From an uncultured Carboxylicivirga sp. (GTDB lineage Bacteria; Bacteroidota; Bacteroidia; Bacteroidales; Marinilabiliaceae): a stretch of DNA of 64,000 nucleotides. The stretch covers positions 1,736,001 through 1,800,000 of the forward strand of contig NZ_OY764327.1 of the NCBI RefSeq assembly GCF_963668385.1. The letters are read 5' to 3'. Each line of letters opens with the position of its first letter. Position 1 is the stretch's first letter. The notes under the pieces were generated by a model, which ran no database searches, had not been told where the DNA came from, and was given only the letters and a program-made list of their open reading frames with translations. Shown one piece after another: positions 16,701 through 24,728 of this stretch. Both the position numbers and the translations under genes were made by a program.

Positions 16701-17257
16701 GGTAGCCATTCGCGTTGATATATGCATTCATCAAACCCTATAAAACCAAAAAAAGAATCATGAACTTTTAAGGGAATAACTAATATAGATTCAATATCCT
16801 GTGAAGAGAGGATGTTGTGAAGTTCTTCGGGTAAAGTGTTAATGTTTGATGTTTTAATATAACCATCTTGAGTTAGCATTTTTTTCCAATGCGGAAATTC
16901 TTCATAGCTAATATCCTGCAAAAAATCTTTTTGAGGGGTAACACCTTCGTTACACCACTCAAACACATTTTGCATGTTTTTGTTATTGTTTCGGTTTTCA
17001 AATATGTAGATACGACTTACATCAGCAAAATTACCTAAAGCACTTAATACTTTGTTAATCCTTTCTTTAAAGGGAAGCTGGCTTACTAAAATAGATGAAA
17101 TGAAAAGGGGGAGGTTTTCATCTGAATTATCATTGTTAGCTAACTCATTTGTGTTTGTGATGCCCCATATGCCGCTATGCGTTCTTGCAATTAATCGCTT
17201 AAGTCTTTTGTTTTCAGCCTTAAGACGAGCTAATTCTTTATCTTTTCCGTTTGTCAT
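13742..17257 (-). CDS. hybrid sensor histidine kinase with GAF, PAS and receiver domains
   Basis: The 1171-residue protein lacks an obvious signal peptide or membrane segment. It begins with a coiled leucine-zipper-like start (KELARLKAENKRLKRLIA). Two GAF-like domains follow at about 45-195 and 225-385, then three PAS domains (about 400-520, 530-650, 660-775). Next come HisKA with phospho-acceptor H797 in MSHEIRTPLN, HATPase_c (about 900-1020, with VRDTGIGI and GGTGLGLSI), and a receiver with acceptor D1097 in VLIDINMPG. It should autophosphorylate and pass the phosphate to its own receiver, sensing a cytoplasmic signal through GAF/PAS. The partner phosphotransfer protein is not in view. The gene is divergent from rsgA and converges on cvpA. 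Confidence 0.9.
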   Translation of the reverse strand: MTNGKDKELARLKAENKRLKRLIARTHSGIWGITNTNELANNDNSDENLPLFISSILVSQLPFKERINKVLSALGNFADVSRIYIFENRNNNKNMQNVFEWCNEGVTPQKDFLQDISYEEFPHWKKMLTQDGYIKTSNINTLPEELHNILSSQDIESILVIPLKVHDSFFGFIGFDECIYQREWLPIEFDLLKLASRLIANAYENEINLQQDLKYSQNQKLLLDISRLLVSKLTFSEKIDSCIEKVASHYQLETILIYENSDNHGYCTLKNLFQRKALHRNLTPIQLLNYDKELPAWLSLFKEKGFFCSETSKKEDLSGNAFINHFPDCAISAVPIRSKEVFWGFMVNIGQKQHSCKSFNATAFSTVADMLAGAYEREHANLQLQLYNEEILTINHEIEKKEAFLQNILGSAPVGIVLVRNRKIEYINSSMMQASGYLKEELIGSNISEYYYRDKEDEPKVNAFYQKIDNEGIASDEFTLRGKSGLPLELRVVGKQMPDNQTDMCYLLISEDISLIKTAEKRLEESEIQNKKIVESTIDGIFIFNNDKHITFANKSGLEMLGYTLDELKHIKLDAIFASDIYLTRFLTALENIKNGQEFITELQLINKNNEIIYTEIYGTSIRLKGIQHAYFSLHNISKRKRKEEELRHSEQKFRALTENSPDHIIRIDRTGAISFCNASFLREFLMEEKNCIGKKITEIEGLPTEYAYGLKNAISDVLISKNTTPLELTFRINNQAFAFDWTITPETDDHNNLSSLLLVGRNFTLRKRAEHELIIAKERAESADTLKSAFLANMSHEIRTPLNAIVGFSNLLRESFISDEEKQEYVEIINTSSENLMALINDIIDLAKIESGELSIHIQESNPNAILENLFHVFEKRMDLDSKNHLKFYLQLPENSEQYLVACDLKRINQIFTNLLSNAFKFTPKGFIEMGYTIEENQLRFFVRDTGIGISEDKQSVIFDPFRQAEEDTSKVYGGTGLGLSISKRLLEAMNSQLELTSEKNKGSEFAFALPIKAQKSEPIVKKIPKSAKNVRNTSIPIHHSWPDKIVLLVDATSTAQLQMRKNLESTKITLISARTASSARELLLKRNDIDLVLIDINMPGINPEEFIQNIRQLGIGIPFIAQSTNSSEERNNQLINAGFNDTIDKPIPKDQLLQKINIALQGIHKSQLN

Positions 17258-17433
17258 TTAAGTAAATATCTCCCCTTTTAACCTTTGTGCAATATATTAA
17301 AACATTGATATTCTGCCAAAAGGCATTGGTTGAATTAGTGGGTAAAAATAACTAAATCAATAACGCAAGTGAGTTTGTTCCTAAACAAAAAAAGGCAGTT
17401 AGTGTAAAAAACTTTCAATATTCGTTATAAAAT

Positions 17434-17467
17434 TGGATGTTATTTTCGTATCAATCACTTATTTTTG
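17434..17467 (+). promoter_or_regulatory. probable rsgA promoter
   Basis: TATTTTTG (17460-17467) matches TAnnTTTG, with TTG at 17434-17436. The spacer is 23 bp, longer than the 19 bp of the better examples in this window. Transcription would begin near 17474, so the rsgA start should be the ATG at 17482 rather than the one at 17437. Confidence 0.4.
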
Positions 17468-17481
17468 AGAAAAATGCTTTG

Positions 17482-18408
17482 ATGAATAAGAAGGAAGGTA
17501 TCGTTATTAAATCTACTGGTAGCCGTTATACTGTTTTGCTCCACAATTCAAGCCTAATAATCTGTCGGATTAGAGGAAAAATTAGGTTGGATGAAATAAG
17601 GAGTACTAACCCCGTTGCAGTTGGTGATGAGGTTGTGGTTGATGTGCAGGATGAAGAGGGAGTTATTTCAGAAGTGAAAGCCCGAAGGAATTATATTATC
17701 CGAAAATCAACCAATTTATCAAAAGAATCGCAAGTTTTAGCGGCCAATGTTGATCAGGCCGTATTAATTGTTACTATTAATTACCCTATTACAACCCGTG
17801 TTTTTGTTGATCGTTTTATAGCTGCGGCCGAGGCTTATGGTATTCCTGTAAAACTTGTTTTTAATAAGGTTGACCGATACGATGCTCCTCATCAAAGAAT
17901 GTTAGCTGAATGGCGCGAATTATACGAAAGCATTGGTTACACTACTTATGCTGTTTCAGCGAAGAAGCAGGAGAATCTTGATCAGATTAAAGAATTACTA
18001 AAAGATAAGATCAGTGTTTTGAATGGACATTCGGGAGTAGGAAAATCAACACTAATTAATAAGGTAGAACCTGGATTAAATTTGAAGACGGCTGAAATTT
18101 CAGAGATTCATCAATCGGGCCGGCATACAACAACATTTGCTGAGATGCACCCCTTGAGTTTTGGTGGATATATTATTGATACTCCCGGAATACGAGGGTT
18201 TGGTTTGATTCATATTGAAAAAGAGGAATTATCTCATTATTTCAAAGAAATTTTTGAAGTAGCAGAGGGTTGTAGATTTAATAATTGTAGTCATAGCAAC
18301 GAGCCTGGTTGCGCTGTAAAAGAAGCGGTACAAAGCGGTGAGGTAGCAAAATCAAGGTATGAAAGTTATTTAAGTATATTGCTCAACAAAAATGAAAAGT
18401 ATCGTTAA
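17482..18408 (+). CDS. rsgA: small ribosomal subunit biogenesis GTPase RsgA
   Basis: The 308-residue protein starts MNKKEGIVIKSTGSRYTV, a normal RsgA opening of an OB-fold (residues 1-75). The GTPase domain is circularly permuted: G4 NKVD comes first, then G1 GHSGVGKST, then G3 DTPG. The C-terminal zinc domain holds CRFNNCSHSNEPGC. RsgA checks the maturing 30S subunit and leaves after GTP hydrolysis. The start was chosen because the 17437 ATG would lie within the promoter. The gene stands alone on its strand before the second histidine kinase. Every family motif is intact. Confidence 0.95.
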   Translation: MNKKEGIVIKSTGSRYTVLLHNSSLIICRIRGKIRLDEIRSTNPVAVGDEVVVDVQDEEGVISEVKARRNYIIRKSTNLSKESQVLAANVDQAVLIVTINYPITTRVFVDRFIAAAEAYGIPVKLVFNKVDRYDAPHQRMLAEWRELYESIGYTTYAVSAKKQENLDQIKELLKDKISVLNGHSGVGKSTLINKVEPGLNLKTAEISEIHQSGRHTTTFAEMHPLSFGGYIIDTPGIRGFGLIHIEKEELSHYFKEIFEVAEGCRFNNCSHSNEPGCAVKEAVQSGEVAKSRYESYLSILLNKNEKYR

Positions 18409-18491
18409 TGTTGTTTTTTTCGCAACTTTATCCTATGTTTAACGTAATAAATGTTTGATAATAAAATTCCTTTTCCCGATTGAACTTTAAC

Positions 18492-21284
18492 ATGAAGAAA
18501 GCCATCATTATAGCTATTGTTAGTATTGTCTTTCTTGTACTATCTAATGTGTATTACTATGTTGATACTTATAAAAACCAAATTAATACACAGAAAGATA
18601 TATTGTTAAAGCAGTCGTTAATTGTTGGGGAACAATTAAATCAGTACTTTAAGAAAACACATACCAATATCTCCATTTTAGTTTCTGATGTTGAACTTCG
18701 CAAGTTGTTTAATAATAAAGCAGAGTCAATAGAGGTTCAAAAGCGTTTGGAGCTGTTGTTTTTAAGTTATTCGGAGCATCTTAAGTCATTAAAAGTAACT
18801 GATATTTATGGAGATGTATTTGAACTAACGAAGGGACAGAATAATACTTTTATATCTTCATTTAGCAAAGGTGATGTAGACGAATTCATCACAAGCCAAA
18901 TGTATATCAATCCACAGGGTACCAAAATTACCTACGTCCAGCCCTTATTTAATCAAAACAGAGTTATTGGCTATATGCAGTTTGAAATGAATCTGGATGC
19001 ATTTTTTAATTCTGCTTTCTATAATTTTAATCTAGAGGATTTTCACTTTCAATGGGTGATGAAACCCAATGGATGGGTTGTTTATAATACTTTACATGAA
19101 AAGGCATTTTATCCTGTTTTAGAAGGATCAACTAATTATATAAAGGGACGTAAGTGGTTTTATAAAGTTCATAATATACACACTGAAACAAGTGATGTAG
19201 AAGTGTTAACGGTGTTTAATCGATTGGATTTTAGTGGTAACGATTATTATTTAGCATTTTCAATGCCCATAAAAGTGATAACATCATCCATAGCAAGTAA
19301 TTCAATCGTATTAGTGGCTATTTCACTTTTTGTAATTGCACTGATTGTTGGTGTGTTTAGCTTTTATTTGAAACGTCATGCTCAAGATGAACGTTCTTTA
19401 AAAAAATCTGCGGAGGCACTTAGGCAAATAGTACATTACCTACCTGTGGGTGTTGTATTATTAGATAGTTCAAATCGAATACAGCAAGTAAATAAAGCAG
19501 CTCTTAAGCTTTTTGCATTTGACGATGAAGATCAGTTAGTTGGTCGTAAAGCAAGTGATGAGGTACTGTTTGAGAATAAGAAAAGACTCGAAAAAACAAG
19601 CTATTCAACTCAATCGAATAAATACATATTTGTAAATAAAAATAACGAAGAATCAGTTATTCTTCATGAACAGATATTATTTTATTTGATGCGAGAAGAG
19701 TATAGTCTTCAGGTATTTGTAGAGGTGTCTAACCTAGAAAAAGAAAGAAAATCGGAGGAATTAGCGAATAAAGCTAAATCAACATTTATTGCCAATATTA
19801 GTCACGAATTGAGGACTCCACTTAATAGTATGATTGGAATGACAGATATAATGTTGGCGTCTGATCTTAAGACAGAAGACCGTGAGATGTTGAATGTTGT
19901 GAAACGTTCGGCCGATACATTACTACTTTTGATTAATGACATTCTGGATTTTTCTAAAATAGAAGCGGGAAGATTTGAAATAGAATATATCCCTTTTAAT
20001 ATGCAAACGGAAGTGTCTGGTTGTGTCCAAAACTTTTTACCAAAAGCTAAAGAGCGTAATCTGGAATTGACATGGTCTAGCTCTGTTGTTTTGCCAAGTA
20101 ATTATATGGGCGATTTAATTCGTTTCAGGCAAGTATTAAATAATCTGTTTAGTAATGCAATTAAATTTACAAGTAAGGGTAAAATTCATCTTAGTATTAA
20201 AGAGGTACGAGGATTAAATGGATCGCCGGCACTGGCATTTACTTTAAAAGATACGGGGATTGGAATTAAGAAAGATAAGTTGAAAACAATATTCAATTCC
20301 TTTTCGCAAGGTGATGAAAGTATAACACGTAAGTATGGAGGTACAGGTCTTGGTATTACAATATCAAAAGAACTGGTAAATATGATGGGTGGAGAGATTT
20401 GGGTTGAAAGTCCTTCTGGTCTATCTAAAGATCCAGAAAATCCGGGCGCCTCATTTACATTTACTTTGCCTTACCGCACTAAAGGTTATAAAAAGGATTT
20501 TAATTCAAATAATATAACCGCTTTAAATCAATTAAGAGTCTTTGTTATAACCGACGATTTAATTCATGTTGGTACTTTGCTTAAAAATTTTAGTACCATG
20601 CGAATAGGTTTTCATATCTTGCCACCATCACACGATGCAATAGACATTATTCGTACCGATGATAAGCATCAACTTTTGGTGATTGATCACAGACCAGACT
20701 TTAACGGATTGGAGTTTCTTCAGGAAATATACAATCATCGTTTACATAAACGAATGCCTATCGTTATTCAAAGTTCAGACTTTGAGCCAAGTAATACAGC
20801 AGTGGCCAAACGACTTGGAGCAGATGTGTACTTTCGAAAACCCGTTAATTATCAAATATTAAAGGAATTTGTATTAAAATCGTTTCCAAATGTGGTTAAC
20901 CATTCTCATGGAAATGAGGTGAGGCAAATAAATGTTTTGGTTGCAGAAGATAACGTACTTAATCAGCGCTTAGCTAAAAACCTATTCCTTAAAATTGGTC
21001 ATGATATTGATGTAGCTAACAATGGAGTGGATGCTCTTAATAAAATGCGTAAAAAAAATTATGACATTGTTTTTATGGATGTCATGATGCCTGAGATGGA
21101 TGGAGTTGCCGCTGTGAGGCAGATGAAAGAGGAAGCAATCCATTGCCCGGTTATTGCAATGACAGCTAGTGTCGACGAAGCAGATAAGCAAATTGTATTA
21201 GAAGCGGGGATGAATGATTTTATATTGAAGCCTACACGATTGGATGATTTGTCGCGTATGTTGGATAAATGGTGTAATTTGTAA
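18492..21284 (+). CDS. membrane hybrid histidine kinase with two receiver-like domains
   Basis: Translation from the ATG at 18492 gives 930 residues beginning MKKAIIIAIVSIVFLVLSNV, the first membrane helix. A TTG four codons earlier is less likely. Residues ~30-260 form an extracytoplasmic sensor, and a second helix (SIVLVAISLFVIALIVGVF) lies near 270-295. A PAS domain follows (about 310-415), then HisKA with H438 in ISHELRTPLN and HATPase (VVLPSNYMGD to GGTGLGI). Next is a receiver-like domain with LLVIDHRPDFNG but an altered acidic pocket, and finally a canonical receiver with D863 in IVFMDVMMPEMDG. It probably senses a periplasmic signal. The third kinase starts 58 bp later, so they may be cotranscribed. 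Confidence 0.88.
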   Translation: MKKAIIIAIVSIVFLVLSNVYYYVDTYKNQINTQKDILLKQSLIVGEQLNQYFKKTHTNISILVSDVELRKLFNNKAESIEVQKRLELLFLSYSEHLKSLKVTDIYGDVFELTKGQNNTFISSFSKGDVDEFITSQMYINPQGTKITYVQPLFNQNRVIGYMQFEMNLDAFFNSAFYNFNLEDFHFQWVMKPNGWVVYNTLHEKAFYPVLEGSTNYIKGRKWFYKVHNIHTETSDVEVLTVFNRLDFSGNDYYLAFSMPIKVITSSIASNSIVLVAISLFVIALIVGVFSFYLKRHAQDERSLKKSAEALRQIVHYLPVGVVLLDSSNRIQQVNKAALKLFAFDDEDQLVGRKASDEVLFENKKRLEKTSYSTQSNKYIFVNKNNEESVILHEQILFYLMREEYSLQVFVEVSNLEKERKSEELANKAKSTFIANISHELRTPLNSMIGMTDIMLASDLKTEDREMLNVVKRSADTLLLLINDILDFSKIEAGRFEIEYIPFNMQTEVSGCVQNFLPKAKERNLELTWSSSVVLPSNYMGDLIRFRQVLNNLFSNAIKFTSKGKIHLSIKEVRGLNGSPALAFTLKDTGIGIKKDKLKTIFNSFSQGDESITRKYGGTGLGITISKELVNMMGGEIWVESPSGLSKDPENPGASFTFTLPYRTKGYKKDFNSNNITALNQLRVFVITDDLIHVGTLLKNFSTMRIGFHILPPSHDAIDIIRTDDKHQLLVIDHRPDFNGLEFLQEIYNHRLHKRMPIVIQSSDFEPSNTAVAKRLGADVYFRKPVNYQILKEFVLKSFPNVVNHSHGNEVRQINVLVAEDNVLNQRLAKNLFLKIGHDIDVANNGVDALNKMRKKNYDIVFMDVMMPEMDGVAAVRQMKEEAIHCPVIAMTASVDEADKQIVLEAGMNDFILKPTRLDDLSRMLDKWCNL

Positions 21285-21342
21285 TATTTTCCATTTGTCA
21301 CCGTTATAAACTCAAATCTTCATTTAGATAAAGAAGAGTATC

Positions 21343-22503
21343 ATGAGTTATCATATTCGGAAAAAAATTTGGAAGTTATTTTTGCTTCTTGGAGCTGTAG
21401 TTATTGGGTTATTTACCTTGCTTTATACTTATAGGTTAACCAATCAACTGAAAGAAGAAGAAAGGAAGAAGCTGGAACTCTGGCATGAAGCTACAGTGCA
21501 ACTTTCGAAAGTTGATGCATCCGACTCTGCTATCCCATTAATATTTAAAGTAATTAGTCAGAATACAACTATTCCGGTTATAATTGTTGATGAAAATGAT
21601 AAGATTATTCTTCATCGTAATATTTCAATTTCTTCCCGAGATAGTATAGAATTTCTGCAGGCAAGTTTACAAAAGATGAAAGCATCTTCAAAACCTATAG
21701 TGGTTGATCTGGGTAACGAAGAGTACCAGTATTTATATTATCAGGATTCGTTATTGATTCGAGCTTTGAGCTGGTTTCCGATTGTTCAGTTATTGGTAGT
21801 TGGTTTGTTTATTACGGTAGCTTACCTTGGATTTAGTTCTGCCCGAAAGGCTGAACAAGATCAGGTTTGGGTAGGTATGTCAAAAGAAACAGCACATCAA
21901 CTGGGAACGCCTACTTCTTCTTTATTAGGATGGGTTGATGTATTGAAATTACGTGATGAGGATTCTGAAATTGCGAAGGAATTGGAGAAAGACGTACAGC
22001 GACTTCAGGTTATTACCGATCGTTTTTCAAAAATTGGATCTAAACCTGAGCTGATCAATGAGGATGTATTACCTGTGATAGATGATATAGTAAGTTATCT
22101 TCAGCGGAGAGTTGCTAAGGATGTAGAACTTAATGTGGTTTGCGAAAGTTCCCTAATCTCTGTTGCCCGTATTAATGGAGTTTTGTTTCAGTGGGTACTC
22201 GAAAATCTGTGTAAAAATGCCATTGATGCTATTAAAGGAAAAGGAAAAATTACAATCTCATTAAAGAATAAAAACGAAAACATTATAATTGATGTAAAGG
22301 ATACGGGTAAAGGATTACATCGCAATCAGTTTAAGTCAGTCTTTCAGCCCGGTTACACAACAAAGATGAGAGGATGGGGCTTAGGCTTATCCCTTGCAAA
22401 ACGTATAGTTGAAGGATATCACAATGGTAAAATATTTGTAAAAGACTCTGAGTTGGGAAAAGGAACAACATTTCGAATAATTTTGCCTTGTAATCAGGCA
22501 TAA
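21343..22503 (+). CDS. membrane sensor histidine kinase
   Basis: The 386-residue protein has two membrane helices (about 9-30 and 143-166) enclosing a short periplasmic domain. There is no HAMP, and a compact kinase core follows. The H-box is unusual: SKETAHQLGTPTSSLLGW, with H185 followed by QLGTP rather than the common ELRTP; this variant is common in one Bacteroidota kinase group. The ATP-binding N-box (LENLCKNAIDAI), VKDTGKGL and WGLGLSLAKRIVE motifs are intact. There is no receiver, so it should signal to a separate regulator that is not in this window. It follows the hybrid kinase by 58 bp on the same strand. Signal and target are unknown. Confidence 0.88.
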   Translation: MSYHIRKKIWKLFLLLGAVVIGLFTLLYTYRLTNQLKEEERKKLELWHEATVQLSKVDASDSAIPLIFKVISQNTTIPVIIVDENDKIILHRNISISSRDSIEFLQASLQKMKASSKPIVVDLGNEEYQYLYYQDSLLIRALSWFPIVQLLVVGLFITVAYLGFSSARKAEQDQVWVGMSKETAHQLGTPTSSLLGWVDVLKLRDEDSEIAKELEKDVQRLQVITDRFSKIGSKPELINEDVLPVIDDIVSYLQRRVAKDVELNVVCESSLISVARINGVLFQWVLENLCKNAIDAIKGKGKITISLKNKNENIIIDVKDTGKGLHRNQFKSVFQPGYTTKMRGWGLGLSLAKRIVEGYHNGKIFVKDSELGKGTTFRIILPCNQA

Positions 22504-22603
22504 ATAGAAAAAGGGTATGGTTGTTTTTGCAAACTTTAACACCTTTCGGTTCGTTTAGAAGCTAAAAAAGAACTATTTTCTTTTCTGGCATCGTTTTATT
22601 TTA

Positions 22604-22611
22604 TACTTTTG
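22604..22611 (+). promoter_or_regulatory. -7 element of the yceD-rpmF promoter
   Basis: TACTTTTG matches TAnnTTTG exactly, but the -33 region at the usual distance (TTTCTGG) is weak. Transcription should begin near 22618. This excludes the TTG at 22609 as the start codon of yceD and supports GTG 22636. Confidence 0.45.
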
Positions 22612-22635
22612 CAAAGTTTTTTTAGATCGGGTAAA

Positions 22636-23181
22636 GTGGACAAACTAAGAGACTACGATATCCCATTCCGAGGTTTAAAAGAAGGATTACACGAATTTAA
22701 TTACGAAATTGGTGAATCTTTTTTTAAATTATTCGAACAACCATTGGTTGAGAATGGAAATGTGAAAGCGACAGTTGAGCTAAAGAAAAGCTCAGCATTA
22801 ATGACTTTGTCATTTAATGTTAAGGGTGAAGTTGAATCGATTTGTGATCATTGTTTGGGTACCTTAAATCTGGAAGTTAATTATCAGTCGCAGGTTTATC
22901 TGAAATTCGGAGAAGAATACGATGAACCAACAGATGAGATAATCGTTTTGCCACACGAGGCATACGAAGTAAATGTTGCACAACTCTTATATGAGTTTAT
23001 CTGCGTGGGATTGCCAATCAGGCACGTTCACCCCGAAGATGAAGAAGGAAATCTAACTTGTGATCCTGAGATGATTACTCAATTAAATGAATATTTAGTT
23101 GAAGAAACATCAGAAGAAGAGCAAGATGATTATATAGATCCTCGATGGGAGGCTCTCAGAAATTTAAATAAAAACAAGTAA
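22636..23181 (+). CDS. yceD: YceD/DUF177 family protein
   Basis: From the GTG at 22636 the product has 181 residues and begins VDKLRDYDIPFRGLKEGLHE, a typical family start. The frame also opens at TTG 22609, but that codon overlaps the promoter. The central CDHCLGTL and the acidic EEYDEPTDEI stretch are the DUF177 landmarks, and the tail is PRWEALRNLN. YceD proteins are encoded next to rpmF in most bacteria and are connected with 23S rRNA and large-subunit assembly. In plants the homologue aids 23S processing. Here rpmF follows 14 bp later on the same strand. Confidence is high for the family and moderate for the exact start. Confidence 0.88.
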   Translation: MDKLRDYDIPFRGLKEGLHEFNYEIGESFFKLFEQPLVENGNVKATVELKKSSALMTLSFNVKGEVESICDHCLGTLNLEVNYQSQVYLKFGEEYDEPTDEIIVLPHEAYEVNVAQLLYEFICVGLPIRHVHPEDEEGNLTCDPEMITQLNEYLVEETSEEEQDDYIDPRWEALRNLNKNK

Positions 23182-23195
23182 AATTAGGTTGAAAA

Positions 23196-23381
23196 ATGGC
23201 ACATCCTAAACGTAAGACCTCGAAAACGAGGAGAGACAAAAGAAGAACTCACTATAAAGCAGTAACTCCTGCCTTAGGTGTATGTTCAAACTGTGGTGCT
23301 ACTGTTAAAATGCACACAGTATGTGGAGAATGTGGATACTACCGTGGAAAATTAGCTGTAGAGAAAGAAATCACAGCTTAA
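23196..23381 (+). CDS. rpmF: 50S ribosomal protein L32
   Basis: The 61-residue protein has the L32 opening MAHPKRKTSKTRRDKRR and the zinc-ribbon cysteines CSNCG and CGECGYYRG. It is a component of the large ribosomal subunit near the peptidyl-transferase region. It directly follows yceD, the usual order. In many bacteria plsX comes next, but here fabH follows after a 246-bp leader, with plsX absent from this spot. Confidence 0.97.
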   Translation: MAHPKRKTSKTRRDKRRTHYKAVTPALGVCSNCGATVKMHTVCGECGYYRGKLAVEKEITA

Positions 23382-23457
23382 TTTATTGAATGAGTATTCA
23401 ATAAAATTTGCCTGCAATATTTTTGTGGGCAAATTTTGTTTTGGGGCTAATGATCAA

Positions 23458-23488
23458 TTTGCATACTATTATCGAATTTGTACTTTTG
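23458..23488 (+). promoter_or_regulatory. strong promoter upstream of fabH
   Basis: TTTG at 23458-23461 and TACTTTTG at 23481-23488 are separated by exactly 19 bp, an excellent match to the Bacteroidota sigma factor consensus. It would give fabH its own transcript with a leader of about 130 nt. Confidence 0.7.
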
Positions 23489-23521
23489 TAGCCGCCCCTT
23501 TAAATATATAGAGTAAATTAT

Positions 23522-23564
23522 TGCTTTTTGTTCAACATCAAATAGGAGGCAAAAACAAAAAGCA
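23522..23564 (+). promoter_or_regulatory. leader hairpin upstream of fabH
   Basis: TGCTTTTTGTT (23522-23532) and AACAAAAAGCA (23554-23564) are perfect 11-bp complements around a 21-nt loop. The loop contains AGGAGG, an unusually strong Shine-Dalgarno-like sequence for this phylum, yet no long reading frame starts just after it. It sits within the predicted leader between rpmF and fabH. A regulatory role is possible but unproven. Confidence 0.4.
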
Positions 23565-23627
23565 TTGGAACGATGAAATATTGATGATCGATTACATTTT
23601 CATTGTTCCCGGATAATATTTGTACGC

Positions 23628-24629
23628 ATGAAAAAAATCAATGCAGTCATTACAGCTGTTGGAGGGTTTGTACCTGAGTACGTCCTTAACAACGAAGAGC
23701 TGAGTCAGATGGTTGATACCTCTGATGAATGGATTATGACCCGTGTGGGTATTAAAGAACGTCATATTTTAAAAGGCGAAGGTCTTGGTTCTTCTGATAT
23801 GGGAGCAGAGGCTGTAAGAGAAATCTTAAAAAAAACGGGCACAAAACCCGAAGAAATTGATTTGCTTATTTGTGCTACTGTTACACCAGATCATCCATTT
23901 CCGGCAACAGCTAATATTATAGCAGATAAATGTGATATCAGAAATGCACATGGTTTTGATATGAACGGAGCTTGTTCTGGATTTCTATATGCATTAGACG
24001 CTGCCGCTAAATATATTGAATCGGGACATAAGAAAAAAGTATTAGTAGTAGGTGCTGATAAAATGTCATCGATTGTAGATTACACAGATCGTACGACTTG
24101 TGTTTTATTCGGAGATGCTAGTGCAGCTGTTTTGTTGGAGCCAACCGAAGAAGATTTGGGTGTAAAAGATTCAATTCTACATAGTGATGGTTTTGGTCGA
24201 AAATATCTGAATATGAAAGCTGGGGGATCTGTTAATCCTGCTTCTCATGAAACAGTTGATAATAAAATGCATTACATATTTCAAGATGGTCGTCATGTGT
24301 TTAAACACGCAGTATCCAATATGGCTGATGTATCTGTTGAGATTATGAAGCGTAATAATTTAACGGCTGAAGATTTAGCATGGTTAGTGCCTCATCAGGC
24401 AAACTTACGAATTATTGATGCTACAGCTCAACGCATGGAATTAGATCCTAAGAAAGTGATGATTAATATTGACCGTTACGGTAATACCACAACAGCAACT
24501 ATTCCTTTGTGTTTATGGGAATGGGAAAAACAATTGAAGAAAGGCGATAATATTATTTTGTCTGCTTTTGGTGCTGGTTTTACCTGGGGATCTCTTTATT
24601 TGAAATGGGGTTACGACGGAGATAAATAA
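23628..24629 (+). CDS. fabH: beta-ketoacyl-ACP synthase III
   Basis: The 333-residue enzyme carries the full catalytic triad: C116 in NGACSGF, H256 in VPHQANLRI and N286 in [11 protein letters not shown]. It condenses an acyl-CoA with malonyl-ACP to start fatty acid synthesis in the cytoplasm. Length and motif spacing are normal. The ATG at 23628 lies about 130 nt after the predicted transcript start. A hairpin terminator follows 21 bp after the stop. Its place downstream of yceD-rpmF is the usual one, apart from the missing plsX. Substrate chain preference, often branched or acetyl primers in this phylum, cannot be told by eye. Confidence 0.95.
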   Translation: MKKINAVITAVGGFVPEYVLNNEELSQMVDTSDEWIMTRVGIKERHILKGEGLGSSDMGAEAVREILKKTGTKPEEIDLLICATVTPDHPFPATANIIADKCDIRNAHGFDMNGACSGFLYALDAAAKYIESGHKKKVLVVGADKMSSIVDYTDRTTCVLFGDASAAVLLEPTEEDLGVKDSILHSDGFGRKYLNMKAGGSVNPASHETVDNKMHYIFQDGRHVFKHAVSNMADVSVEIMKRNNLTAEDLAWLVPHQANLRIIDATAQRMELDPKKVMINIDRYGNTTTATIPLCLWEWEKQLKKGDNIILSAFGAGFTWGSLYLKWGYDGDK

Positions 24630-24650
24630 TATATTTCTAAGATATATCAA

Positions 24651-24679
24651 AAGACTACCTGTTTAGGTGGTCTTTTTTT
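24651..24679 (+). terminator. terminator of fabH
   Basis: AGACTACCT and AGGTGGTCT pair with one G-U-type position around GTTT and are followed by a run of T. The T-run also leads into the TTG of the next promoter. Confidence 0.8.
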
Positions 24680-24707
24680 GTTAATAATATATTATAAATT
24701 ATTTTTG
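24678..24707 (+). promoter_or_regulatory. promoter of the 24729 lipoprotein gene
   Basis: TTG (24678-24680), a 19-bp spacer and TATTTTTG (24700-24707) match the phylum's promoter consensus. The predicted start near 24714 lies 15 nt before the ATG at 24729, and it rules out TTG 24678 as a start codon. Confidence 0.65.
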
Positions 24708-24728
24708 AGCAAAACCTATAACCCTTCT

